A stretch of DNA of 64,000 nucleotides from Rhodococcus sp. Z13 (GTDB taxonomy: Bacteria; Actinomycetota; Actinomycetes; Mycobacteriales; Mycobacteriaceae): assembly GCF_025837095.1 (NCBI RefSeq), contig NZ_CP107551.1:2784668-2848667 (forward strand). Reading direction: 5' to 3'. Below the pieces are notes generated by a model. The model saw only the letters and a program-made list of their open reading frames with translations. It did not search any database and was not told the DNA's origin. The translations under genes were made by a program, and so were the position numbers. Position 1 is the first letter of the stretch. The number at the start of each line of letters is the position of its first letter. Below are positions 7,693 through 17,265 of the stretch, in pieces.

Positions 7693-9582
7693 CTAGCCGG
7701 CCAAGCCGTCGCCGATGGCCTGATCGAGCAGGCTCCGGCGGTACTGCTCGAGCGCCATGAGGTCGCCGAGGAGGGCGTGGAACTCCTCCGACTCGGTCGC
7801 CGGGGAGATGCGCTGGAGTTTGGACTTCAGTTCGGCGACCTGCTCCCCGACCCACACCTCCTGCAGCCGGGCCAGCACGCCCCCGACGTAGCGGGGCAGG
7901 CGGTCCTCCTCGGCGGGGATGGGTTCGACGGCGAGTTCCATCACGAGGGAGTGCGCGACCGGGTCGGTGGCGGCGCGTCCGACGGCGTCGACCCATTCGG
8001 CGCCCCCGAGTCCGACCGCGGTGCCGCCGGCGTCGGCGACGGCCTTGCGAACGGCGGCGTAGGCCGGGTCGGTGAACGTCTCCTCCGGCAGGGAGTCGAA
8101 CACGGTGCCCGCGATACCGGGGTACTGCAGTACGGCCTTCAGAGCGTCCCTCTGGGGCCACAGCGCCGGATCGTTGGGCCGGGGCCGCCGCAGCGCCGAC
8201 GCGGTCTCGCGGGCCGCCGGACGAGCCTTCGCCTCGGGGGCGCGGGTGCCGCGGCGGGCCTCCTCCTGGACGCGTCGCCGCACGGCGGGGATGTCGTCCC
8301 AACCGGTCCAGTGCGCGAGCTGCACGGCGTAGTTGTCGCGGATCGTGCGGTCCTTGATGCGCGCCACCACCGGCACACACCGTCGCAGTGCCTCGACCCG
8401 CCCCTCGACGGTGTCGAGATCATGCTCGGCGAGAATCGATTTCACGACGAACTCGAACATCGGGGTGCGCCGCGCGACGAGATCGCGCACGGCTCCGTCA
8501 CCGGAGGCCTGACGCAACTCGCACGGGTCCATGCCCTTCGGTGCGATCGCGACGTAGGTCTTCGCAGCGGTCTTCTGATCCCCCTCGAAGGCCTTCATCG
8601 CTGCGGCGCGACCGGCCTCGTCACCGTCGAAGGTGTAGATGACCTCGCCACGGAAGAAGCTGTCGTCCATGAGAAGTCGGCGCAGCAACGCAAGATGTTC
8701 GTCACCGAATGCCGTACCACACGCTGCCACAGCGGTTTTCACTCCCGCCAGATGCATGGCCATGACGTCGGTGTACCCCTCGACGATCACCGCCTGGTGC
8801 GACCGGGCGATCTCCCGCTTGGCGAGGTCGAGCCCGAACAGCACCTGAGATTTCTTGTACAACACCGTTTCCGGTGTGTTCATGTACTTCGCGGTGATCT
8901 GGTCGTCGTCGTAGAGCCGGCGGGCACCGAAGCCGATGACGTCGCCCGCGAGGTTGCGGATCGGCCACAGCAACCGGCGGTGGAAGCGGTCGATCGGTCC
9001 GCGCCGCCCCTGCCGCGACAGTCCGGCCGCCTCGAGTTCCGAGAACTCGAAGCCCCGGCCCAGCAGATGCTTGGTGAGCGCGTCCCAGCCGGCGGGCGCG
9101 TAGCCGCAGCCGAACATCTCGGCGGCGGCGGTGTCGAAGTTGCGTTCGGTGAGATAGTCGCGGGCGGCCTGCGCGTCGGGGGTGCGCAACTGCTCGGCGT
9201 AGAACTCCTGCGCCGCGGCGTTCGCGGCGACCAGCCGGGCGCGGGTGCCGCGGTCACGCTGGACGGACGGTCCCCCGCCCTCGTAGTTCAGGGTGTAGCC
9301 GACCCGCTCGGCGAGCTGCTCGACCGCCTCGACGAAGCTGATGTGTTCGATCTTCTGCAGGAACGAGTAGACGTCGCCGCCCTCGCCGCAACCGAAGCAG
9401 TGGAAGTGACCATGATTGGGCCGCACGTGGAAAGAGGGTGACTTCTCGTCGTGGAAGGGGCACAGCCCCTTGAGCGAATCGGCGCCGCCCCGCTTGAGGG
9501 CGACGTACTCGCCGACGATGTCCTCGATGCGCACGCGGTCGCGAACGGCCGCGATGTCCCTGTCTGAAATACGGCCCGCCAC
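7693..9582 (-). CDS. dnaG: DNA primase DnaG
   Basis: This 629-residue primase lays RNA primers for Okazaki fragments and binds the DnaB helicase. The zinc-binding domain has Cys41, His44, Cys62 and Cys65 (LCPFHDEK, HCFGC). The RNA-polymerase core contains GYAPAGW. The TOPRIM fold has VIVEGYTDVMAMH (Glu268) and TFDGDEAGR (Asp319, Asp321), the metal-binding acids. The C-terminal region (from about 470) is the helicase-interacting part typical of actinobacteria. Length and domain order are normal. It lies 28 bp downstream of dgt and may be cotranscribed with it, as in mycobacteria. Confidence 0.97.
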   Translation of the reverse strand: MAGRISDRDIAAVRDRVRIEDIVGEYVALKRGGADSLKGLCPFHDEKSPSFHVRPNHGHFHCFGCGEGGDVYSFLQKIEHISFVEAVEQLAERVGYTLNYEGGGPSVQRDRGTRARLVAANAAAQEFYAEQLRTPDAQAARDYLTERNFDTAAAEMFGCGYAPAGWDALTKHLLGRGFEFSELEAAGLSRQGRRGPIDRFHRRLLWPIRNLAGDVIGFGARRLYDDDQITAKYMNTPETVLYKKSQVLFGLDLAKREIARSHQAVIVEGYTDVMAMHLAGVKTAVAACGTAFGDEHLALLRRLLMDDSFFRGEVIYTFDGDEAGRAAAMKAFEGDQKTAAKTYVAIAPKGMDPCELRQASGDGAVRDLVARRTPMFEFVVKSILAEHDLDTVEGRVEALRRCVPVVARIKDRTIRDNYAVQLAHWTGWDDIPAVRRRVQEEARRGTRAPEAKARPAARETASALRRPRPNDPALWPQRDALKAVLQYPGIAGTVFDSLPEETFTDPAYAAVRKAVADAGGTAVGLGGAEWVDAVGRAATDPVAHSLVMELAVEPIPAEEDRLPRYVGGVLARLQEVWVGEQVAELKSKLQRISPATESEEFHALLGDLMALEQYRRSLLDQAIGDGLAG

Positions 9583-9609
9583 GCTGCGAGTCTAAGCCGC
9601 CGCGCCGAC

Positions 9610-10881
9610 CTACCCCCAGCTGGCCTGCGCAGCGAGACTGTCGCGGTCGATGCGTTCGAGCCGGGACTCGGTGCACGACGCGATCTGGTCCACCACGACC
9701 CGCACCTTCGCGGCGTCGTCCGGCGCCGCCTTCCACGCGGCGGCGAAGATCGGGTCGAGTCCCACCGGCGCGGTGCGCAGCAGCCACTCGGCGACGCGGT
9801 GGATGCGTTCGCGCTGCGCCTCCTGCCGCGCGCGGTGCGCCTGGTTCGACATGACGAACTGCAGCGCCATCGTCTTGAGCAGCGCGACCTCCGAGGCCAC
9901 CACCGCGGGCACCACCAGATCGGCGTCGTAGCGGGTGACGGACCGCCCCTCGGTGGCCTCCCGGGTGCCGAGGATCGCCGCGGTCGCGAACCGGCCGACC
10001 AGCTCGCTGGTGAGCCGCTTGAGCGCCACGGAACTGGCGAGGGTGCCGTCGTAGGTTCCGACGTCGAGGACCACCGGCATGGACGACAACCGGTCGGCCG
10101 CCTCGACGAGCTCGTCCGGGACGAGTCCGGAGAACTCGCGCATGCCGAGTTCGATGAGCGCGGCGACGGCGTCGGGGTCCTTCAGTACCCGCAGGTCGAT
10201 GCGGCCGTCGATGACCCCGTCCTCGAGGTCGTGCACGGAGTACGCGACGTCGTCGGACCAGTCCATGATCTGCGCCTCGAGGCACTTGCGCCGCTCGGGT
10301 GCACCCTCGCGGACCCAGTTCAACACGTCGACGTCGTCGTCGTAGGCCCCGAATTTCGCGCCCGGCGACGGGCGGGTCCAGGGGTACTTCAGGGTCGCGT
10401 CGAGGGAGGCGCGGGTGAGGTTCAGGCCCGCGCTCGATCCGTCCGGATACAGGACCTTCGGTTCGAGGCAGGACAGGATGCGCAGGTTCTGCGCGTTGCC
10501 CTCGAAACCACCGCAGGCGGCCGCGACCGCGTCGAGCGCCCGCTCACCGTTGTGGCCGTAGGGCGGGTGCCCGATGTCGTGGGCCAACCCGGCGAGTTCG
10601 ACGAGGTCCGGGTCGGCGCCGAGACCCTCGGCGATGCTGCGGCCGATCTGCGCGACCTCCATCGAGTGCGTCAGCCGGGTGCGAGGCGTGTCGCCGTCGC
10701 GGGGCCCGACCACCTGGGTCTTGTCGGCCAGCCGGCGCAGCGCGGCGCAGTGCTGCACGCGCGCACGGTCGCGCGCGAAGGCGGTGCGTTCGGAGGCCGC
10801 CACCTCCGCCCCGGCGAGCGCCGAGCGCTTGCGCGGCTCGGCGACCCGGCGTTCGAGATCGTGTTCGCTGTAACCCTGCAT
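9610..10881 (-). CDS. dgt: dGTP triphosphohydrolase-like HD protein
   Basis: This is a 423-residue HD-domain phosphohydrolase of the Dgt type, which removes triphosphate from deoxynucleotides. The metal ligands His72 ([12 protein letters not shown]), His101-Asp102 ([14 protein letters not shown]) and a later Asp ([15 protein letters not shown]) are present. The start chosen is ATG 10881 ([10 protein letters not shown]), preceded by GGAGGG; a longer reading to 10938 has no such site. In E. coli Dgt prefers dGTP; relatives accept all dNTPs, so the exact substrate is open. It is next to dnaG, consistent with a role in nucleotide-pool control during replication. Confidence 0.92.
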   Translation of the reverse strand: MQGYSEHDLERRVAEPRKRSALAGAEVAASERTAFARDRARVQHCAALRRLADKTQVVGPRDGDTPRTRLTHSMEVAQIGRSIAEGLGADPDLVELAGLAHDIGHPPYGHNGERALDAVAAACGGFEGNAQNLRILSCLEPKVLYPDGSSAGLNLTRASLDATLKYPWTRPSPGAKFGAYDDDVDVLNWVREGAPERRKCLEAQIMDWSDDVAYSVHDLEDGVIDGRIDLRVLKDPDAVAALIELGMREFSGLVPDELVEAADRLSSMPVVLDVGTYDGTLASSVALKRLTSELVGRFATAAILGTREATEGRSVTRYDADLVVPAVVASEVALLKTMALQFVMSNQAHRARQEAQRERIHRVAEWLLRTAPVGLDPIFAAAWKAAPDDAAKVRVVVDQIASCTESRLERIDRDSLAAQASWG

Positions 10882-10928
10882 CCCACTGCCCTCCGTCACC
10901 GAAGACCCTACGTTCCCGTCACCGCCCC

Positions 10929-10972
10929 GTCGCGTCACTGCCCTGTCGCGTCACTGCCCTGTCGCGTCACTG
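10929..10972. repeat. 16-bp tandem repeat (2.75 copies) at the ydcF-like stop codon
   Basis: The unit GTCGCGTCACTGCCCT occurs twice exactly at 10929-10960 and then 12 more bases match. The third copy contains the stop codon (10967-10969) of the minus-strand YdcF-like gene, so the stop and its downstream bases have been duplicated. Confidence 0.85.
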
Positions 10973-11638
10973 CTCGGCGGTGTACGGGAAGTCCGCGGAG
11001 AAGTGGGTGAGCTGGTACCAGATCAACGCCCCCGTCTCGCGGGCGATCCCGTGCACCTGCGACTCGCGGGTGAACACCGCCGGTCCCTGACGGGTGGGGG
11101 CGGTCCACGCGTCGAGCCCGGCGTCGCGCGCCATGGTGCGGGTGCGCAGCGAGTGCCAGGGGTCGCTGACGAGCACCACCGACGACAGGCCCATCTCCCC
11201 CATCTCCCGGCTGACGGCCTCGACGCTGAGCAGGGTGTCCGAGCCCTCTTCGACCGCGACGATCGCGTCCTCGGGCACCCCACGGGAGACGAGATAGTTC
11301 TTGCCCGCGGCGGCCTCGGTGTACAGGTCGCCCTCCTGTTTGCCGCCCACCGTCACGATGCGGGGCGAGACGCCCGCCTCGTAGAGCTTGCGGGCCTGCT
11401 CGAGCCGCGCCTCGAACACCGACGACGGGGTGCCGGAGTACTGGGCGGCTCCGAGCACGACGATGGCGTCGGCGGGGGTGCGGTCGTCGATCCGCGCGAC
11501 CTGCCACACCCGCAGGGCCGTGCCGGCGACGAGCAGGAGCGCGGCGAGCAGGGCACCGACGATCAGTCGCCGGACCCAGCGCGCGGCGCGGGCGCCGAAG
11601 CCGAGTTCGTCCCCGGTGGGTGTCGATGCGGTACTCAC
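10967..11638 (-). CDS. YdcF/SanA-like (DUF218) membrane-anchored protein
   Basis: This is a 223-residue protein starting at GTG 11638. One membrane helix at about 24-46 (LIVGALLAALLLVAGTALRV) follows a short basic cytoplasmic tail. The rest is the DUF218 Rossmann-like domain: ADAIVVLGAAQYSGTPSSVFEARLEQA, VTVGGKQEGDLYTEAAAGKNYL, VLVSDPWHSLRTRTMARDAG. The E. coli relatives SanA and YdcF affect envelope permeability and bind S-adenosylmethionine, but no enzyme activity is established. It is divergent from the TPM-domain gene. Confidence 0.8.
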   Translation of the reverse strand: MSTASTPTGDELGFGARAARWVRRLIVGALLAALLLVAGTALRVWQVARIDDRTPADAIVVLGAAQYSGTPSSVFEARLEQARKLYEAGVSPRIVTVGGKQEGDLYTEAAAGKNYLVSRGVPEDAIVAVEEGSDTLLSVEAVSREMGEMGLSSVVLVSDPWHSLRTRTMARDAGLDAWTAPTRQGPAVFTRESQVHGIARETGALIWYQLTHFSADFPYTAEQ

Positions 11639-11711
11639 TCCCCGATTCTGCCAGTGTCCGCGACGGGCCCGTCCGGATGACGCGCCGATCACACTCGGGG
11701 CGGGCACGCAC

Positions 11712-11717
11712 TAGATT
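11712..11717 (+). promoter_or_regulatory. -10 element, leaderless promoter of the TPM-domain gene
   Basis: TAGATT ends 7 nt before ATG 11725 and there is no Shine-Dalgarno. Transcription would start at the A of ATG. Confidence 0.5.
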
Positions 11718-11724
11718 CGGTCCC

Positions 11725-13758
11725 ATGCCACACGTACCGGCCGCATCCTCTCGACGCGCTACGCGTTCCGTGCTCGCATTCGTCCCCGCCCTGCTGGCAG
11801 TGCTCGCGTGGTGGGCGCTCCCCGCGGTGGCCTCGGCCGAGCCGCCCTCACGGCTGCCGCAGCCGATCACCGACACCGCCGGGGTGCTCGACGCCGCGGA
11901 CCGCGCGCGGATCCAGGAGGCCACGGACGCGCTGTACGACGAACACGGTCTGCAGCTGTGGGTGGCGTACGTGTCCAGCTTCGACGGCCGCGACTACGAC
12001 AGCTGGGCGCAGGCCACGGCGAAGGCCAGCAACTTCGGTTCGGACACCGCGCTGCTGGCGGTGGCGACCGGCGACCGGGAGTTCGCGCTGTGGACGCCCG
12101 ACGGGTCGAAGATCTCCGAGCGCGAGCGCGACCGGATCAGCACGTCCGACATCGTGCCCGCGCTGCGGAAGGACGACTGGGCCGGCGCCGCGGTGGGTGC
12201 GGCGGACGGCCTGGGTGACGCGCTGTCGTCGTCGGGTGGGTCGGCGACGACGCTGCTCGTCGGGGGCGGTGTGATCGCGGCCGGCGGCGCCGGTGTCTAC
12301 GCCTACAGCCGGCGGTCGAAGCGCAAGCGGGCCGAGGCCGGCGCGGCGCAGGCCGCGCAGATCGACCCGTCCGACACCACCGCGCTGCGGGCCCTGCCCG
12401 TCGAGGGACTCGACCAGTACGCGCAGACCCTGCTGGTGGAGACCGACAACGCGGTCCGGTCCAGCGCCGAGGCGCTCGACCTCGCCCGCGGGGAGTTCGG
12501 GGACGCGGCGGTGGAACCGTTCGACCGCGCCTACCGGCAGGCGCAGGCCGCGCTGGCGCACGCCTTCGAGATCCGGCAGCGGCTCGACGACGACATCCCC
12601 GAGACCCCGGAGCAGCAGCGCGACATGCTCGTGCAGCTGGTCTCGTCGTGCGGGCAGGCGCACCGCGAGCTCGACGCGCAGATCGAGGCGTTCGACAAGA
12701 TGCGCAATCTGCTGCTCGACGCGCCCGCCCGGCTGGATGCACTGACCCAGCGGGTGATCACCCTGCAGGCGCGTCTGCCGCAGGCCGAGCAGACCCTCGC
12801 GCAGCTGCACACCGAGTTCCCCGCCGAGGCGCTGGCGCCGGTGGCCGACAACGTCACGCTCGCGAAGGAGGAGATCGCCTTCGCGGAGAACGCGATCGAT
12901 CAGGGCCGCACCGCTGCCGCCCGGCCGGTGGGACAGCAGGGCGACGCCGTCCGGGCCATCCGCGACGCCGAGCGCGCCCTCGGACACGCCACGACGCTGC
13001 TCGACGCCCTCGACCACGCCCAGCAGGACATCCGCCGGGCCATCGCGACGCTGCCCGCAGCGATGGAGGACGCCCAGCAGGGCGTCGTCGACGCCCGGCA
13101 GTTGCTCGGGGCGGGCGGTCCCGAGCTCGCCGAGGCGCTGCACGCGGTGGAGGAGGCGCTCGCCCAGGCCCGCGCCGGGCAGCACAGCGACCCGCTGGGC
13201 AGCTTCACCCGGGTGGTCGAGGCCGACGCCCGGCTCGACGAGCTGCGCGCGCGGACGCGTCAGGCGCAGCAGGAGGCCGCCGAGCTGCAGCGCCGGCTCG
13301 AGCAGGATCTGACCGCGGCCCGCTCGCAGGTCACCGCGGCGGCCGACTTCATCGGCACCCGCCGCGGGGTGGTGGGCGCGCAGGCCCGCACCCGCCTGTC
13401 GGAGGCCGAGCGCTACCTGCAGACCGCCCAGCAGACCGCGCAGACCGATCCCGCGGCCGCGATCCAGCACGCCCGGCAGGCGGCGTCGCTCGCCTCACAG
13501 GCGTTGCGGTCGGCGCAGAGCGACGTGCAGCGGTGGGATCGTCAGCAACGGCCGCCGCGCGGTGGGTCGTCCGGCGGCAACGTCGCCGGCGCGGTTCTCG
13601 GCGGCATCATCATCAACAGCATCCTCAGCGGCGGGGGCGGTCACCGCGGCGGGGGCGGCGGATTCGGCGGTGGTGGATTCGGCGGCGGTGGATTCGGCGG
13701 CGGTGGATTCGGCGGCGGTGGTGGCGGATTCGGCGGGTCGAGCGGCGGACGGTTCTAG
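11725..13758 (+). CDS. Secreted/membrane TPM-domain protein with coiled coil and Gly-Phe tail (Rv2345-like)
   Basis: This is a 677-residue protein. It has a signal peptide (about 1-36, ending ALPAVASAEPP), then a TPM domain at about 40-165 (ITDTAGVLDAADRARIQEATDAL, LQLWVAYVSSFDG, TALLAVATGDREFALWTP). A membrane helix (LLVGGGVIAAGGAGVYAY) follows, then basic residues, about 400 residues of Gln/Ala-rich helical coiled coil, and a second glycine/isoleucine hydrophobic patch (VAGAVLGGIIINSIL). It ends in a tail of GGGGF repeats. TPM domains face the outside and some have phosphatase activity. The order dnaG-dgt-this gene matches M. tuberculosis Rv2343c-Rv2345. It is followed 4 bp later by the gene at 13763. 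Its role is unknown; an envelope assembly role is a guess. Confidence 0.85.
   Translation: MPHVPAASSRRATRSVLAFVPALLAVLAWWALPAVASAEPPSRLPQPITDTAGVLDAADRARIQEATDALYDEHGLQLWVAYVSSFDGRDYDSWAQATAKASNFGSDTALLAVATGDREFALWTPDGSKISERERDRISTSDIVPALRKDDWAGAAVGAADGLGDALSSSGGSATTLLVGGGVIAAGGAGVYAYSRRSKRKRAEAGAAQAAQIDPSDTTALRALPVEGLDQYAQTLLVETDNAVRSSAEALDLARGEFGDAAVEPFDRAYRQAQAALAHAFEIRQRLDDDIPETPEQQRDMLVQLVSSCGQAHRELDAQIEAFDKMRNLLLDAPARLDALTQRVITLQARLPQAEQTLAQLHTEFPAEALAPVADNVTLAKEEIAFAENAIDQGRTAAARPVGQQGDAVRAIRDAERALGHATTLLDALDHAQQDIRRAIATLPAAMEDAQQGVVDARQLLGAGGPELAEALHAVEEALAQARAGQHSDPLGSFTRVVEADARLDELRARTRQAQQEAAELQRRLEQDLTAARSQVTAAADFIGTRRGVVGAQARTRLSEAERYLQTAQQTAQTDPAAAIQHARQAASLASQALRSAQSDVQRWDRQQRPPRGGSSGGNVAGAVLGGIIINSILSGGGGHRGGGGGFGGGGFGGGGFGGGGFGGGGGGFGGSSGGRF
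13660..13731 (+). repeat. Tandem GGATTCGGCGGCGGT repeats encoding the Gly-Phe tail
   Basis: About five near-identical 15-bp units with wobble differences (ggt/ggc) encode GGGGF repeats inside the 3' end of the TPM-domain gene. Such arrays change in length by slippage. Confidence 0.85.
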
Positions 13759-13762
13759 ACCG

Positions 13763-14830
13763 ATGCATCCGCTGGCAGCCCGCGCCCTGCGCACCGGTCT
13801 CGCCTCGGCGCGCCGGGTGTTCGACACCGCCGACCGGTCGGACGGAAAACCGTTCTCCGAACCCGACATCCTGCGGCCGCACGTCGACTCGCGGCGGTTC
13901 GGGTGGGTGCACTACGGGGTGATGATCCCGGATCTGCCCGAGCCGCACCGGTTCTTCTCGATGATGTCCCTCATCGGTGCCACCGGGTCGCTGGCCTTCG
14001 ACAACGACGACGCGCTCGTCGCCCCGCCCCGCCGCAACGCCTCGGTGGTGGCGGGGACGGCGGCGTCGCATCCGGCGCACGTCGGGAACTACGCGATCGG
14101 AGACGATTTCGTCTCCTCCCCCGACGGGTCGCTGGTGCGGTTCGGCGACGACCTGACGCTCACCGGACGCTATCCGCACTACGAGTTGGTGGGCCGGCTC
14201 GGCGAGGTGGACGTCGCACTGACGCTCACCAACACCGGCACGGTGTCGTGGTTCTTCCGCAGCCCGGTCTACAAGCACTTCGGGTTGCTCACCGAATACG
14301 CGGGGACCTTCACCCACGGCAGGACGAGCGTCTCGGCCGAGGGACTGTGTTCGTTCGAGTACGGCGCGATGCCGAGTCCGTATCTGGCGCGGTCCACTCC
14401 CCTGCCGCCCGCGGCGAAGGCACCGCTCGACCAGTTCGTCTACCAGATCGTCGATCTCGATCCGGACACGCAGATCCTGTTGAGCCGCTACGGAATCGGC
14501 GGCGCTCCGTTCATGACGACGGCGATCCTGCGCACCCGCGAGGGAGCCGGACGGCGGTTCGCCGACGTCGATTTCGAGGTGCTGGAGGTGCGGCCCGATC
14601 CGGAGCCGACGCCCTACGGCGTCCCGATGCCGGTGCCGCAGCGTACCCGTTTCCTCGTGCGGGACGACAGCGGCCGGCCCTGGCTGGACCTCGAGGCGGA
14701 CATGGACACGCCGTTCACCTACGGACTCGGTACCGGGTTCGTCACCGGCTTCGCGTTCTCGGCGACCTGGCGCGGCGAGACGATCTCCGGTCGCGGCTAC
14801 TGCGAATACATCGACCGCCGCGGGGGATAG
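13763..14830 (+). CDS. Conserved actinobacterial protein, probable DUF6670-type lipocalin-like fold
   Basis: This 355-residue protein starts at ATG 13763, 4 bp after the upstream stop, so it is probably cotranscribed with the TPM gene. It has no signal peptide and is rich in alternating beta-type segments: GWVHYGVMIPDLPEPHRFFSMMSLIG near the start, HYELVGRLGEVDVALTLT, FGLLTEYAGTFTHG, and SGRGYCEYIDRRG at the end. The pattern resembles large two-lobe calycin proteins (AttH/CrtC-like), in which a His/Tyr-lined barrel binds hydrophobic ligands. I recognise it only as a conserved family in Rhodococcus and mycobacteria, without known function. A 20-bp stem terminator follows. Confidence 0.7.
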   Translation: MHPLAARALRTGLASARRVFDTADRSDGKPFSEPDILRPHVDSRRFGWVHYGVMIPDLPEPHRFFSMMSLIGATGSLAFDNDDALVAPPRRNASVVAGTAASHPAHVGNYAIGDDFVSSPDGSLVRFGDDLTLTGRYPHYELVGRLGEVDVALTLTNTGTVSWFFRSPVYKHFGLLTEYAGTFTHGRTSVSAEGLCSFEYGAMPSPYLARSTPLPPAAKAPLDQFVYQIVDLDPDTQILLSRYGIGGAPFMTTAILRTREGAGRRFADVDFEVLEVRPDPEPTPYGVPMPVPQRTRFLVRDDSGRPWLDLEADMDTPFTYGLGTGFVTGFAFSATWRGETISGRGYCEYIDRRGG

Positions 14831-14840
14831 CCCCGACACA

Positions 14841-14882
14841 CGACGGTGCCCTCCGATCCGGACGGATCGGAGGGCACCGTCG
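14841..14882. terminator. Strong bidirectional terminator hairpin
   Basis: A perfect 20-bp inverted repeat (CGACGGTGCCCTCCGATCCG and its complement, 2 bases between) lies between the convergent DUF6670-like gene and glyS. Confidence 0.85.
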
Positions 14883-14893
14883 GAGAAGGATCG

Positions 14894-16285
14894 TCAGCAG
14901 CCGAGCAGACGCTGCGCGAGGTAGCCCTCGACCTGGTCGAGGCTCACGCGCTCCTGCGCCATGGTGTCGCGCTCGCGGATCGTGACGGCCTGGTCCTCGA
15001 GGGTGTCGAAGTCGACCGTGATGCAGAACGGGGTACCGATCTCGTCCTGGCGACGGTAGCGGCGGCCGATGGCGCCGGCGTCGTCGAACTCGATGTTCCA
15101 GTTCTGGCGCAGCTTCGCGGCGAGATCCTTGGCCTTGGGGCTCAGGTCGGCGTTGCGGCTCAGCGGCAGCACCGCGGCCTTGACCGGCGCGAGACGACGG
15201 TCGAGGCGCAGCACGGTGCGCTTGTCGACACCGCCCTTGGCGTTGGGGGCCTCGTCCTCGGAGTAGGCGTCGACGAGGAAGGCCATGAGCGAGCGGGTCA
15301 GGCCGGCCGCCGGCTCGATGACGTACGGGGTGTAGCGCTCGTTGGTGGCCTGGTCGAAGAAGCTCAGGTCGGTGCCGGAGTGCTTCGAGTGGGTGGACAG
15401 GTCGAAGTCGGTGCGGTTGGCGACGCCCTCGAGCTCACCCCACTCGCTGCCCTGGAAGTGGAAGCGGTACTCGATGTCGACGGTGCGCTTCGAGTAGTGG
15501 GACAGCTTCTCCTTCGGGTGCTCGTACAGCCGCAGGTTGTCCTTGTTGATACCGAGATCGATGTACCAGTTCATCCGGTAGTCGATCCAGTACTGGTGCC
15601 ACTGCTCGTCCTCGCCCGGCTTGACGAAGAACTCCATCTCCATCTGCTCGAACTCGCGGGTGCGGAAGATGAAGTTGCCGGGGGTGATCTCGTTGCGGAA
15701 GCTCTTGCCGATCTGGCCGATGCCGAAGGGCGGCTTCTTGCGCGAGGTGGTGAGCACGTTGGCGAAGTTCACGAAGATGCCCTGGGCGGTCTCGGGACGC
15801 AGGTAGTGCAGCCCCTCCTCGCTCTCGATCGGACCGAGATAGGTCTTGAGCATCATGTTGAAGTCGCGGGGCTCGGTCCACTGGCCCTTGGTGCCGCAGT
15901 CCGGGCAGACGATCTCGCTCATCGGCACGGAGTCGGGGTCGTCGACCTTGTTCTTCTCCGCGTAGGCCTCCTGCAGGTGGTCCTGCCGGTGCCGCTTGTG
16001 ACAGCTCAGGCACTCGACGAGCGGGTCGTTGAACACGCCCACGTGGCCGGACGCGACCCACACCTGACGCGGCAGGATCACCGACGAATCGAGGCCGACG
16101 ACGTCCTCGCGGCTGGTGACCATGTTGCGCCACCACTGCTTCTTGATGTTCTCCTTGAGCTCCACACCGAGCGGCCCGTAGTCCCAGGCCGACCTGGTGC
16201 CGCCGTAGATCTCGCCGCAGGGGTAGACCAGACCCCGGCGCTTGGCGAGGTTGGCGACGGTATCGATCTTGGATTTGGGTGCCAC
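14894..16285 (-). CDS. glyS: Glycyl-tRNA synthetase
   Basis: This is a 463-residue dimeric class II synthetase that charges tRNA-Gly. Landmarks are [19 protein letters not shown] near the N-terminus, the zinc-ribbon pairs CLSC and CPDC, motif 2 around [22 protein letters not shown], motif 3 around [14 protein letters not shown], and the anticodon-binding domain ending [10 protein letters not shown] chose GTG 16285 ([13 protein letters not shown]) because GGAGA lies at the right distance. ATG 16297 (MENRVAPK) is in frame but has a poor ribosome site. It is divergent from smtB-zur, the same arrangement as in M. tuberculosis. Confidence 0.96.
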   Translation of the reverse strand: MAPKSKIDTVANLAKRRGLVYPCGEIYGGTRSAWDYGPLGVELKENIKKQWWRNMVTSREDVVGLDSSVILPRQVWVASGHVGVFNDPLVECLSCHKRHRQDHLQEAYAEKNKVDDPDSVPMSEIVCPDCGTKGQWTEPRDFNMMLKTYLGPIESEEGLHYLRPETAQGIFVNFANVLTTSRKKPPFGIGQIGKSFRNEITPGNFIFRTREFEQMEMEFFVKPGEDEQWHQYWIDYRMNWYIDLGINKDNLRLYEHPKEKLSHYSKRTVDIEYRFHFQGSEWGELEGVANRTDFDLSTHSKHSGTDLSFFDQATNERYTPYVIEPAAGLTRSLMAFLVDAYSEDEAPNAKGGVDKRTVLRLDRRLAPVKAAVLPLSRNADLSPKAKDLAAKLRQNWNIEFDDAGAIGRRYRRQDEIGTPFCITVDFDTLEDQAVTIRERDTMAQERVSLDQVEGYLAQRLLGC

Positions 16286-16373
16286 TCGGTTCTCCATCTT
16301 CGATGCGGGTTTTCGCAGCATGCGTCGTCGTGTAAGCCTATCGCTCCGCGATCCGGGCCCGAATTCGCGCCGG

Positions 16374-16402
16374 TTGACATGCACATCTGCGCATATCAAA
16401 AT
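16374..16402 (+). promoter_or_regulatory. smtB-zur promoter with overlapping ArsR-type operator
   Basis: TTGACA (16374-16379), a 17-bp spacer and CAAAAT (16397-16402) form the promoter. The spacer holds ATGCACATCTGCGCAT (16379-16394), an imperfect inverted repeat of the kind bound by SmtB/ArsR repressors. SmtB bound there would block RNA polymerase, and zinc would release it. Confidence 0.55.
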
Positions 16403-16464
16403 GGAATCGGTTTGCAATAAGACGGTGGTTCCCGCCGTCCACCCATCCACAGCCGAGGAGCCTC

Positions 16465-16848
16465 GTGAGCGTCGACGCCGATCCACGCGATTGCAGCAGC
16501 ACGACGCCGACCGGCCGCCCTCCCGGGCCCGGAGAACTCCTGCCCGCCGCCCGGGTCTCCCCCGACACACTGGTCGCCGCCGGCGAACTGCTGCGGGCCC
16601 TGTCCGCACCGGTCCGCATCTCCATCGTGCTGGAGCTGCGCGAATCGGCCCGCTGCGTGCACGAACTCGTCGGAACCCTCGGGGTCACCCAACCCCTCAT
16701 CAGCCAGCACCTGCGGGTCCTCAAGTCCGCCGGGGTGGTCCGCGGCGAACGCGCAGGCCGCGAGGTGCTGTACCACCTGGCCGACGACCACCTCGCCCGG
16801 ATCGTCGTCGATGCCGTCGCTCACGCCCAGGAAGGACGTTCGCAGTGA
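16465..16848 (+). CDS. smtB: ArsR/SmtB family zinc-responsive repressor
   Basis: This is a 127-residue winged-helix repressor, with the start at GTG 16465 behind GAGGAG. The core is [21 protein letters not shown], then the recognition helix region [19 protein letters not shown] and the wing EVLYHL. The C-terminal helix carries [17 protein letters not shown], whose Asp/His residues match the alpha-5 zinc site of SmtB proteins. In mycobacteria SmtB represses smtB-zur until zinc binds and releases it. The stop overlaps the zur start (GTGA), so the two are translationally coupled. Confidence 0.9.
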   Translation: MSVDADPRDCSSTTPTGRPPGPGELLPAARVSPDTLVAAGELLRALSAPVRISIVLELRESARCVHELVGTLGVTQPLISQHLRVLKSAGVVRGERAGREVLYHLADDHLARIVVDAVAHAQEGRSQ

Positions 16849-17261
16849 CCTCCGCTCGCAAACCTCTCGTGGGGGTCCGCTCGACCCGTCAACGCAGCGC
16901 GATCGTGGATCTGCTCGAGAACACCGAGGAGTTCCGCTCCGCGCAGGACCTGCACGACGAGCTGCGCAAGCGGGGCGAAGGCATCGGCCTGACCACCGTC
17001 TATCGCACCCTGCAGTCCCTCGCCGAAGCCGGGGTCGTGGACGTGCTGCGCACCGACACCGGCGAGTCGCTGTTCCGGCACTGCTCGTCGGGACACCACC
17101 ATCATCTGGTGTGCCGGCACTGCGGCTTCACCGTGGAGGTCGACGGCCCCGAGGTGGAGAAGTGGGCGCACGAGGTCGCCGAGTCCAACGGGTTCGTCGA
17201 CGTCAGCCACACCGTCGAGATCTTCGGCAGCTGCCGGGACTGCGCCGTCGCGAGCAACTGA
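16845..17261 (+). CDS. zur: Zinc uptake regulator Zur (FurB)
   Basis: This is a 138-residue Fur-family repressor. The N-terminal winged helix has the motif GIGLTTVYRTLQSLAEAGVVD. The dimerisation domain has the four-Cys structural zinc site: Cys90 and Cys93 (LVCRHC), Cys130 and Cys133 (GSCRDC). It also has a HHHH run at 84-87 that contributes to the regulatory site. Zur with zinc represses zinc uptake and zinc-free ribosomal protein genes. The start GTG 16845 overlaps the smtB stop. Co-transcription with SmtB sets the zinc thresholds for import control. Confidence 0.93.
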   Translation: MTSARKPLVGVRSTRQRSAIVDLLENTEEFRSAQDLHDELRKRGEGIGLTTVYRTLQSLAEAGVVDVLRTDTGESLFRHCSSGHHHHLVCRHCGFTVEVDGPEVEKWAHEVAESNGFVDVSHTVEIFGSCRDCAVASN

Positions 17262-17265
17262 CGGC

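Noticed and set aside
13660-13731. CRISPR-like array
   Set aside because: The 15-bp units are contiguous codons for GGGGF inside a gene, with no spacers.
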